From: Burkholderiaceae bacterium
GTDB lineage: Bacteria; Pseudomonadota; Gammaproteobacteria; Burkholderiales; Burkholderiaceae
DNA length: 35,246 nt
NCBI GenBank assembly: GCA_947447945.1
Contig: CANFLR010000018.1
Coordinates: forward strand, 1-35,246
Direction of reading: 5' to 3'
Shown: positions 1 to 6,565 of the stretch, in pieces
Position numbering within the stretch: position 1 is the stretch's first letter
Layout: every line of letters begins with the position of its first letter
The notes under the pieces: generated by a model
Seen by the model: the letters and a program-made list of their open reading frames with translations, nothing else
What the model was told of the DNA's origin: nothing
Databases searched by the model: none
Translations under genes and position numbers: made by a program

Positions 1-620
1 AGGCTCTTCATAAACTCAGCGCTCGCTGGAATCACACCGCCTTCACCTTGCACAGGTTCAATCATGACGGCTACCGTTTTATCGCTGACCAGTTTTTTAA
101 CGGATTCCAAATCGTTGAGATCCGCTTTAGGAAAGCCAGGCACTTGGGGTGCAAACATGGTATCCCAGCCCGGCTTACCAGAAGCACTCATAGTTGCTAA
201 GGTACGACCATGAAAGCTATGATCAAAAGTGATGATCTCGAACGCGCCTGACTTGTTGATTTGACCCCATTTACGCGCGAGCTTAATGGCGCCTTCATTG
301 GCTTCCGCTCCACTGTTGGCAAAAAAGACTTTGTTAAAACAGCTGTTATCCGTCAGTAGATTGGCTAACTCAATCATAGGCTCGTTATAGAAAGCAGGAC
401 TAGGGTTGATCAGTTTTTTGGCTTGCGTGTTGAGCGCTGCAATCATCCCGGGGTTGCTATGTCCCAGGCAATTAACCGCCCAGCCTTGTAAGAAATCTAA
501 ATAGCGTTTGCCATTGTTATCTGTCAGCCATGAGCCTTGCCCTTCAACCATTGCCACTTCTGGTCTTTGGGTGATAAACATGATTGAGTGGGCATCAACG
601 GACTGGACGGGCTTGTTCAT
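1..620 (-). CDS. argD: Acetylornithine/succinyldiaminopimelate aminotransferase family protein, 3' part missing
   Basis: Class III PLP-dependent aminotransferase. Members of this branch convert N-acetylglutamate semialdehyde to N-acetylornithine in arginine synthesis, or act on related omega-amino groups. Only the first 206 codons are in the window; the gene runs off the left edge. Visible features are the N-terminal [15 protein letters not shown] segment, the [18 protein letters not shown] phosphate-binding/cofactor segment, [11 protein letters not shown], and the IEPVQGEGG motif near the cut. The PLP lysine would lie beyond the edge and cannot be checked. The start is the ATG at 618-620; the bases before it contain no clear ribosome site. 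It follows the flavin reductase on the same strand after 42 nt, so the two are probably co-transcribed. ArgD is the best guess, but other class III enzymes (4-aminobutyrate or beta-alanine aminotransferases) share these motifs. Confidence 0.8.
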   Translation of the reverse strand, partial: MNKPVQSVDAHSIMFITQRPEVAMVEGQGSWLTDNNGKRYLDFLQGWAVNCLGHSNPGMIAALNTQAKKLINPSPAFYNEPMIELANLLTDNSCFNKVFFANSGAEANEGAIKLARKWGQINKSGAFEIITFDHSFHGRTLATMSASGKPGWDTMFAPQVPGFPKADLNDLESVKKLVSDKTVAVMIEPVQGEGGVIPASAEFMKS

Positions 621-662
621 AGTGAGGACTGTCGGCTACTAATGGATGAGAAGATGATTTTA

Positions 663-1700
663 TTATCCCGCAAGATCTGCAGCGCTTGTGAAGGAATCCG
701 CAAAGAATTCTTCCTCGGGTAGATGACATTTTGATGAAAAGTCTTGGCGTGCGACATTGATCATCACAGGGGCGCCACAAGCGTATATCTGGAAGTCTTT
801 GAGGTCAGGATGGTCTGCCATGACTGCTTGGTGAACAAAGCCGCTACGGCCCGTCCAGGCATCCTCGGGAAGCGCATCAGAAATCACAGGAATGTACTTC
901 AAGTTCGGTAGATCCTGAGCCCAGGTTTCGCATAATGTATTCAGGTAGAGGTCGCTTGGCCGCCGCCCACCCCAGTAAAGCCAGATTGATCTTTCAATCT
1001 TCTTAGCTTGCATTTGTTCAATAATGGACTTGATCGGTGCAAAGCCGGTACCAGCCGCCACGAAAATGATGGGCTTCTGAGAGTCTTCTCTTAAGAAGAA
1101 GCTGCCTAAAGGGCCTTCAAAACGCAGAATATCTTTCTCTTTAAGAGCGGGTTGCTTCGCGCCAAAAACAAAGTCGGTAAAAAGCCCGCCAGGTAGATGG
1201 CGAATATGCAACTCCAATGGCCCTTCTTGATCAGGCGCAGTAGCGATTGAGTAGGCACGACGCTGTCCATCCTTGAGAAGGAACTCAAGATATTGCCCTG
1301 CGAGAAACTGAAAGCGCTCAGCGGCGGGGAGTTGCAACTTCAGAATGGCTACATCGCTACTTGGCTTGGTAATGGTATTGACACGGCAAGGTACTTTACG
1401 AATGGCCATATCTCCGGCACCTTGGACTTCTCTGGCTTGGATGATTAAGTCAGATTGTGGGTGGGCACAACAAAATAAAGTCGCACCAGCGGTCTCATCT
1501 GCGCGCGATAAGGCGCTCTCGCTATGCTCCCCATGGGTGACTTGACCCTCAAGCACCTTACCTTTGCAGGAGCCGCATGCACCATTTTTGCAGCCATAGG
1601 GCAAATTGATATTTTGACGAAGAGCGGCCTCCAGGAGTGTTTCATCCGGATTTACGGTAAATTGTTTGCCGCTCGTTTTGAGCGTAACTTGGTAGGACAC
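663..1700 (-). CDS. 2Fe-2S ferredoxin / FAD / NAD(P)H oxidoreductase (CDP-6-deoxy-delta-3,4-glucoseen reductase-like)
   Basis: Single-chain electron-transfer reductase that passes electrons from NAD(P)H through FAD to a plant-type 2Fe-2S centre. The N-terminal ferredoxin domain (about residues 1-90) has cysteines at 37, 42 and 45 (CKNGACGSC) and a fourth at 77 or 78. The FAD domain carries RAYS at 148-151. The NAD domain carries AAGTGFAP at 215-222 and YACGAPVM near 306-313. I chose the GTG at 1698-1700 over the GTG two codons upstream, because AGGAG ends 5 nt before it, while the upstream GTG touches AGGAG. This gives 345 residues. Automatic annotation calls such proteins AscD after the ascarylose pathway, but no ascarylose genes are nearby, so the redox partner is unknown. 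It is divergent from the SDR gene and upstream of the argD-like gene. Confidence 0.85.
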   Translation of the reverse strand: MSYQVTLKTSGKQFTVNPDETLLEAALRQNINLPYGCKNGACGSCKGKVLEGQVTHGEHSESALSRADETAGATLFCCAHPQSDLIIQAREVQGAGDMAIRKVPCRVNTITKPSSDVAILKLQLPAAERFQFLAGQYLEFLLKDGQRRAYSIATAPDQEGPLELHIRHLPGGLFTDFVFGAKQPALKEKDILRFEGPLGSFFLREDSQKPIIFVAAGTGFAPIKSIIEQMQAKKIERSIWLYWGGRRPSDLYLNTLCETWAQDLPNLKYIPVISDALPEDAWTGRSGFVHQAVMADHPDLKDFQIYACGAPVMINVARQDFSSKCHLPEEEFFADSFTSAADLAG

Positions 1701-1727
1701 TCCCACTCCTTTTGATAAATCGTTACG

Positions 1728-2624
1728 ATGTCACTTATGCAATCTTTTGGTCTACCCCGAATCCTGATTATTGGCTGTGGCGATATTGGCGTGCGAGCGG
1801 CCAAACAACTTTGCCGACACTATCGCGTTTTTGCTCTCACCTCACAGCAAAGCCGTTTTCCAGAATTCAGAAAGCTAGGCATCACTCCTATCTTTGGGGA
1901 TTTAGATCAACCAGCGTCTTTATGGCGCTTAAGCGGTTTAGCACAAACTATCATTCATTTAGCACCCCCACAAAATAGCGGTGATCGTGATAGCCGAACC
2001 CGCAACCTGACCCGAATTTTAGCCCAAGGCCCTTCTTGCGTCAGGCGCTTGATTTATGTAAGCACTACAGGGGTCTATGGCGACCATAAGGGGGGTCGAG
2101 TTTCTGAGATAACACCAGTCAATCCTCAAAGTGAGCGAGCAAAGCGGAGGGTCGATGCTGAGCGGGTCTTACGCCTATGGGGGCCAGCTCATCAGGTGGC
2201 CGTAACGATTCTGCGCGTACCCGGAATTTACGCAGCTGATCGCCTCCCTATTGACCGTTTACAAGCTAAGACTCCAGCACTATTGCCCAGTGAGGACGCC
2301 TATTCCAACCATATCCAGAGTGATGATTTAGCTGCTTTGGTCTGTGCAGCGGTGTATCACGGCAAACCGCAGAGAGTCATTAATGCCTGCGATGGTAATG
2401 AAACCAAAATGGGTGATTACTTTGATGAGGTGGCAGATACCTTTGGTTTGGCGCGCCCAGTGCGTTTGCCTGCAGTCGAGTTACAGAAGCTCGTCAGCCC
2501 AATGCTATGGTCCTTCATGCGGGAGTCTAGGAGAGTTACCAACACGAGGCTCCCTGAATTAAAAACACCGCTACGCTATCCCAGTGTGGCAGTATTTTTG
2601 AAGACTATTTCCAAGAATCCTTGA
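1728..2624 (+). CDS. Atypical SDR-family NAD(P)-binding protein (YeeZ-like epimerase/reductase fold)
   Basis: 298-residue Rossmann-fold protein of the extended/atypical short-chain dehydrogenase type. The dinucleotide-binding motif GCGDIG is at residues 16-21, following the strand RILII. The YVSTTGVYGD segment at about 110-119 is the usual strand plus substrate loop of extended SDRs. The canonical YxxxK pair is not seen in its expected place: around residues 135-139 the sequence is SERAK, so the catalytic tyrosine appears to be replaced. It may bind a nucleotide cofactor without acting as a classical dehydrogenase, as in E. coli YeeZ-like proteins; substrate unknown. The ATG at 1728 is only 27 nt from the divergent flavin reductase start, with GATAAA at 1714-1719 and no ribosome site. 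Its 3' end overlaps the end of glnS by 20 bp. Confidence 0.75.
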   Translation: MSLMQSFGLPRILIIGCGDIGVRAAKQLCRHYRVFALTSQQSRFPEFRKLGITPIFGDLDQPASLWRLSGLAQTIIHLAPPQNSGDRDSRTRNLTRILAQGPSCVRRLIYVSTTGVYGDHKGGRVSEITPVNPQSERAKRRVDAERVLRLWGPAHQVAVTILRVPGIYAADRLPIDRLQAKTPALLPSEDAYSNHIQSDDLAALVCAAVYHGKPQRVINACDGNETKMGDYFDEVADTFGLARPVRLPAVELQKLVSPMLWSFMRESRRVTNTRLPELKTPLRYPSVAVFLKTISKNP

Positions 2625-4377
2625 GGCCGACTGCGCGGTTAAATACAGGTTTACCTGGTTTTGAGTCAAACTGGTCCGCGACAAAATAACCATGCCGCTC
2701 AAACTGAAAGCGCTCTTCCGCTTTAGCCTCTTTCATACAAGGCTCTAAATAAGCAGTAATGGTTTGCTTAGACTGTTTGTTAATAGCATCTAAGAAATTT
2801 TTATCGCCACTATCTGGATGAGGGTCGGTAAAGAGGTGATCGTAGACGCGTACTTCAGTAGCCACTGCTTCAGCAGCGCTTACCCAATGAATATTACCCT
2901 TGACCTTGTAGTTATTGGAGCCCAGCGTGCCACTCTTGCTATCGGCAAAGTGGGTGGCATTTACCTGGATAACATTGCCGTTTGCATCGACCTCAAAGCC
3001 AGTGCATTCAATCACAAAGCCGTGACGCAGTCGTACTCGACCACCAGCTTGATCGCCGCTTGGCGGATATAACCTAAAGAAGCCTTTGATTGGCTCTTTC
3101 ATAAAGTCGTCTGCTTCGATCCATAATTCACGAGTGAAGTGAAATTCACGATTACCCAATTCGGGATGTTGTGGATGACGGGGCGCGGAGCAGGGCTCTT
3201 TGGCAGATGCATCAAAGTTTTCAATTACGAGCTTGAGTGGTTTGAGTACGGCAGTAGCACGAGGGGCCCGCACTTCTAAATCGTCGCGCAAGGCCTGTTC
3301 TAGAGTGCTCATATCAATCCAGCTATCTGCTTTGGATACACCAATGCGTTCACAGAAGAGTCGAATGCTCTCGGGGGTGTAGCCCCTGCGCTGGATTCCG
3401 ACAATGGTGGGCATACGGGGATCATCCCAGCCATCTACGTGCTTTTCTTCAACCAACTGCAGCAACTTGCGTTTGCTGGTGATGGTGTAAGTTAAATTCA
3501 GGCGCGCAAATTCATATTGATGTGGCACGGGATCCTTGAAGATACCGATTTCTTTTAGTGCATTCACAATCCAGTCATAAAGCGGACGATTGTTTTCAAA
3601 TTCGAGCGTGCAAATGGAGTGTGAAACATTTTCCAGCGCATCGGAAATACAGTGGGTGTAATCGTATAAGGGATAGATACACCATTTGCTCCCTGTTCGA
3701 TGATGATCAGTATGGCGAATACGATAGACAACGGGGTCGCGCATCACAATATTGGGGTGTGACATATCAATCTTCAGGCGCAGAACATGTTCACCATCTT
3801 TAAACTTGCCATCACGCATGTCGCGAAAGAGTTGTAGATTTTCTTCTGAACTGCGGTCGCGATAGGGGCTATTTTTACCTGCCTGCCCAAAGTTACCGCG
3901 GTGGGTGTGAATATCTTCGGCGCTTTGACTATCAACATAGGCTTTGCCGTTTTGTATCAGAATCTCGGCAAACTCATAGAGGCGATCAAAGTAATCACTG
4001 GCGTGATACAGATGATCACCCCAGCTAAAGCCCAACCATTTGACGGCATCTAATATGCTGTCTGCATACTCAACATCCTCTTTAACGGGATTGGTGTCAT
4101 CGAGTCGCATATTGCAACGTGCGCCACCGGGCAAGGCGTTGTAGTCCGCAGCTAGACCAAAGTTGAGACAGATACTCTTGGCGTGACCAATATGTAAATA
4201 GCCATTTGGCTCAGGTGGAAAGCGCGTAATGATGGAGGGAATTGCTTGACCTGCTAAATTAGTGCGATCTGAAAATACACCACTTGCTAGGTCGTGATCA
4301 ATGATCTGCCGTAAAAAGTTAGAGGGCTCGGCAACTGTGCCAGTTGCTACTTTAGAGATTTTGCTATCTTGGGACAT
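2605..4377 (-). CDS. glnS: Glutaminyl-tRNA synthetase
   Basis: Class I aminoacyl-tRNA synthetase that charges tRNA-Gln in the cytoplasm. The 590-residue product is somewhat longer than the E. coli enzyme, mainly through about 20 extra N-terminal residues. The HIGH signature lies in PEPNGYLHIGHAKS at residues 56-68. The KMSKS equivalent is ITSKRK at 299-304, matching the VMSKRK form typical of GlnRS. RCNMRLDDTNP at 87-97 is also diagnostic. The C-terminal half holds the two beta-barrel anticodon-binding domains. The start is the ATG at 4375-4377, with no strong Shine-Dalgarno; TACAAT sits 6 nt upstream on this strand. It lies just downstream of the tctA terminator, so it probably has its own promoter. 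Its last 20 bp overlap the convergent SDR gene. Confidence 0.97.
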   Translation of the reverse strand: MSQDSKISKVATGTVAEPSNFLRQIIDHDLASGVFSDRTNLAGQAIPSIITRFPPEPNGYLHIGHAKSICLNFGLAADYNALPGGARCNMRLDDTNPVKEDVEYADSILDAVKWLGFSWGDHLYHASDYFDRLYEFAEILIQNGKAYVDSQSAEDIHTHRGNFGQAGKNSPYRDRSSEENLQLFRDMRDGKFKDGEHVLRLKIDMSHPNIVMRDPVVYRIRHTDHHRTGSKWCIYPLYDYTHCISDALENVSHSICTLEFENNRPLYDWIVNALKEIGIFKDPVPHQYEFARLNLTYTITSKRKLLQLVEEKHVDGWDDPRMPTIVGIQRRGYTPESIRLFCERIGVSKADSWIDMSTLEQALRDDLEVRAPRATAVLKPLKLVIENFDASAKEPCSAPRHPQHPELGNREFHFTRELWIEADDFMKEPIKGFFRLYPPSGDQAGGRVRLRHGFVIECTGFEVDANGNVIQVNATHFADSKSGTLGSNNYKVKGNIHWVSAAEAVATEVRVYDHLFTDPHPDSGDKNFLDAINKQSKQTITAYLEPCMKEAKAEERFQFERHGYFVADQFDSKPGKPVFNRAVGLKDSWK

Positions 4378-4383
4378 TTGCTC

Positions 4384-4389
4384 ATTGTA
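4384..4389 (-). promoter_or_regulatory. Candidate glnS -10 element (TACAAT) giving a leaderless transcript
   Basis: On the minus strand TACAAT matches the sigma-70 -10 consensus at 5 of 6 positions and is followed by 6 nt and then the glnS ATG. Transcription starting about 7 nt downstream would begin on the A of the start codon. The -35 region is poor: TTTATG at 16 bp spacing, which falls in the tctA terminator tail. Inference only. Confidence 0.4.
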
Positions 4390-4410
4390 GAGAAAAGCCC
4401 TTCCTCATAA

Positions 4411-4438
4411 AGAAAAAGCCCGCAAACTGCTGCGGGCT
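4411..4438 (-). terminator. Rho-independent terminator of tctBA
   Basis: An 8-bp perfect stem (AGCCCGCA at 4417-4424 with TGCGGGCT at 4431-4438) and a 6-nt loop. On the minus strand it is followed by a run of five T (4413-4417 read in reverse, partly in the stem) and then a further T-rich stretch. It lies just after the tctA stop and before glnS, so it should end the tctBA transcript and insulate glnS. Confidence 0.85.
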
Positions 4439-4459
4439 CGTTTCTGTGGAGGCGGAAGA

Positions 4460-5962
4460 TTACTCTTCGACGAAAGCCTCTTCACGGGTTTTCTTAACCG
4501 CTGGCAAAGCCACAATCACCACCAAAAGGGCTGAAGCAATCAGCAATCCCAAGGAGAGTGGGCGGGTCAAGAAGGTTGTGAAATCACCACGGGAGAGCAA
4601 CAAAGCGCGACGGAAATTCTCTTCCATCATTGGCCCAAGAACGAAACCGAGGAGCAATGGGGGAGGTTCGCAACCAAGCTTGAAGAAGAGGTAACCGATC
4701 AGGCCAAAGCATGCGGTGACATAAACGTCAAATACAGTGTTGTTCACGGTGTACACGCCGATGCAGCAGAAGACCAAGATGGCTGGGTACATAAAGCGAT
4801 AAGGAATCTTGAGGAGCTTGACCCAGATACCAATCAGAGGCAAGTTCAACAGAATCAACATCACGTTACCAATCCACATAGAGGCGATCAGACCCCAGAA
4901 CAAAGCTGGGTTGCTGGTCATTACCTGTGGACCAGGCTGAATGTTATGAATGGTCATCGCTCCAACCATCAATGCCATCACAGCATTTGGTGGAATACCC
5001 AAAGTGAGCAATGGGATGAACGATGTTTGAGCGGCAGCATTGTTAGCTGACTCTGGACCTGCTACACCCTCAATGGCACCTTTGCCGAACTCGTGGCTAT
5101 ATTTGGAGGATTTCTTCTCAACTGAGTAGGCGCCAAATGCAGCCAAAGCAGCACCACCGCCTGGCAGGATACCCAAGATAGAGCCAATCGTAGTACCGCG
5201 CAAGATTGAAGGAATCATGCGCTTGATGTCTTGCTTGGTTGGGATCATGGTGGTCATCTTGTTTAAGAAGCCCTCATCCTCATCTGTTTTCTCAAGGTTG
5301 TTCATGATTTCAGCAAAACCAAAGACACCCATCGCAACCGCAACGAAGCCGATACCATCACTCAACTCGGGGATGTCAAACGCGTAGCGTGACACACCAG
5401 AGTTAACGTCGGTACCGATCAAGCCCATGAGAAGGCCCAAAATAATCATGCCAATAGCCTTGATCAGTGAACCAGAGGCAAGCACCACAGCACCAATTAA
5501 CCCTAATACCATCAGGGAGAAGTATTCAGCAGGGCCGAACTTAAACGCTAATTGGGAGAGTGGGGCGGCAAAGGCAGCTAATACGAGTGTTGCCACGCAA
5601 CCCGCAAAGAATGAGCCCATACCAGCAGTAAAGAGGGCCACACCGGCTCGACCGTTTCGGGCCATTTGGTAACCATCAATTGCCGTGACGACCGAGGAGG
5701 TTTCTCCTGGAATGTTCAGCAAAATGGCAGTGGTAGAGCCACCGTACTGGGAGCCGTAGTAAATACCAGCCAACATAATCAATGCGGCAATTGGAGGCAA
5801 GGCATAGGTTGCTGGCAAGAGCATCGCAATCGTTGCAATTGGGCCAAGGCCAGGGAGAACGCCAATCAGGGTGCCAAGCACGCAACCAATGAGGCAGTAC
5901 ATCAGGTTTTGAAGCGTAAACGCAGTATCGAAACCGAGAGCTAAATTAGCAAATAAGTCCAT
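4460..5962 (-). CDS. tctA: Tripartite tricarboxylate transporter, large permease subunit TctA
   Basis: Large membrane subunit of a TTT-family secondary transporter, which moves di- or tricarboxylates (citrate, or other organic acids depending on the binding protein) driven by an ion gradient. The protein has 500 residues, the usual TctA length, with about ten to twelve hydrophobic segments. The family hallmark near the N terminus is the GTLIGVLPGLGPIATIAMLLP stretch at about 34-54, repeated in weaker form at about 258-275 (GSILGILPGGGAALAAFGAY), reflecting the internal duplication of TctA. YYGSQYGGSTTAILLNIPGE is also characteristic. It follows tctB by 15 nt on the same strand and ends at a clear terminator. 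No solute-binding subunit gene (tctC) is adjacent, so the substrate cannot be inferred here. Confidence 0.93.
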   Translation of the reverse strand: MDLFANLALGFDTAFTLQNLMYCLIGCVLGTLIGVLPGLGPIATIAMLLPATYALPPIAALIMLAGIYYGSQYGGSTTAILLNIPGETSSVVTAIDGYQMARNGRAGVALFTAGMGSFFAGCVATLVLAAFAAPLSQLAFKFGPAEYFSLMVLGLIGAVVLASGSLIKAIGMIILGLLMGLIGTDVNSGVSRYAFDIPELSDGIGFVAVAMGVFGFAEIMNNLEKTDEDEGFLNKMTTMIPTKQDIKRMIPSILRGTTIGSILGILPGGGAALAAFGAYSVEKKSSKYSHEFGKGAIEGVAGPESANNAAAQTSFIPLLTLGIPPNAVMALMVGAMTIHNIQPGPQVMTSNPALFWGLIASMWIGNVMLILLNLPLIGIWVKLLKIPYRFMYPAILVFCCIGVYTVNNTVFDVYVTACFGLIGYLFFKLGCEPPPLLLGFVLGPMMEENFRRALLLSRGDFTTFLTRPLSLGLLIASALLVVIVALPAVKKTREEAFVEE

Positions 5963-5977
5963 TTTTTAGATTCCCGG

Positions 5978-6439
5978 TTAGTTAATAAGGAAGAAAGGTA
6001 GTAATGGGAACTGAAGTTTCAGCCCAACGACGAATACTGAGTAGGTAAAGGCAATCAAGAAAACAGCGTTGATTAGAGTGCCCTTCCAATGGAACTCATG
6101 GCTAGCACTTGCCGACATGAATACCAGCACCAGAACAGCTACTGCAAAGCCCATGATAGGGAGCAGAATGCCATAGAGAATCACCGAACCCGTAATCAGA
6201 CCAATAATCCTCCAATTGAATTTAGGAATTGACTCAATGGTAGCTTTGGCGCTCAGTGACTTTACTAGCACTAGGAGACCAAGAAGGGCCATTAAAACTC
6301 CAAGCCAGAAAGGGAAGTATCCTGGGCCCATTTTGGCTGCTGTACCCATCTGATACTGTCTTGCCACTACGGCAAAGAACAGTCCAGTGCAGATATAGAG
6401 AATTCCAGCACCAAAATCTCGCTGATTACGAATCTTCAA
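5978..6439 (-). CDS. tctB: Tripartite tricarboxylate transporter, small membrane subunit TctB
   Basis: Small integral membrane subunit that partners TctA in the inner membrane. The protein is about 153 residues with four hydrophobic segments; GTAAKMGPGYFPFWLGVLMALLG is the typical TctB region after the first helix. I place the start at the TTG at 6437-6439, which gives the family-like N terminus MKIRNQRDFGAG, because a perfect AAGGAG (6446-6451) ends 6 nt upstream. Longer readings from an ATG at 6461-6463 or a TTG at 6482-6484 have no ribosome site. It is the first gene of a tctB-tctA operon, divergent from alaS. Confidence 0.88.
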   Translation of the reverse strand: MKIRNQRDFGAGILYICTGLFFAVVARQYQMGTAAKMGPGYFPFWLGVLMALLGLLVLVKSLSAKATIESIPKFNWRIIGLITGSVILYGILLPIMGFAVAVLVLVFMSASASHEFHWKGTLINAVFLIAFTYSVFVVGLKLQFPLLPFFLIN

Positions 6440-6445
6440 GTTGCG

Positions 6446-6451
6446 CTCCTT
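6446..6451 (-). promoter_or_regulatory. Ribosome binding site that sets the tctB TTG start
   Basis: AAGGAG on the minus strand ends 6 nt before the TTG at 6437-6439. It is the strongest ribosome site in the region and is inside the longer upstream readings of tctB, which argues against those starts. Confidence 0.75.
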
Positions 6452-6528
6452 AGTTATCGACATTTGTGCCGATTTATTTATCAATGTTGTGCGATTGTAA
6501 GGCAGGAGTGGGGTAGTTTGTCTAGTGT

Positions 6529-6565
6529 TTGCCCTAGCGTGGTGCCAATGCGATAATTATTGGCA
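6529..6565 (+). promoter_or_regulatory. alaS promoter with overlapping palindromic operator
   Basis: The -35 candidate TTGCCC (6529-6534) and the -10 candidate GATAAT (6552-6557) are separated by exactly 17 bp. The predicted start of transcription is at or next to the A of the alaS ATG at 6565, so there is almost no leader. A perfect 7-bp inverted repeat, TGCCAAT (6543-6549) and ATTGGCA (6559-6565), flanks the -10 element with a 9-nt centre. The E. coli AlaRS is known to repress its own gene by binding a palindrome around its start of transcription, and this arrangement would suit such control. The match is by eye and function is inferred. Confidence 0.6.

Noticed and set aside
6494..6499. 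TACAAT on the minus strand upstream of tctB as its promoter
   Set aside because: TAGACA is present upstream, but at 19 bp spacing; plausible but too weak to list as a feature.
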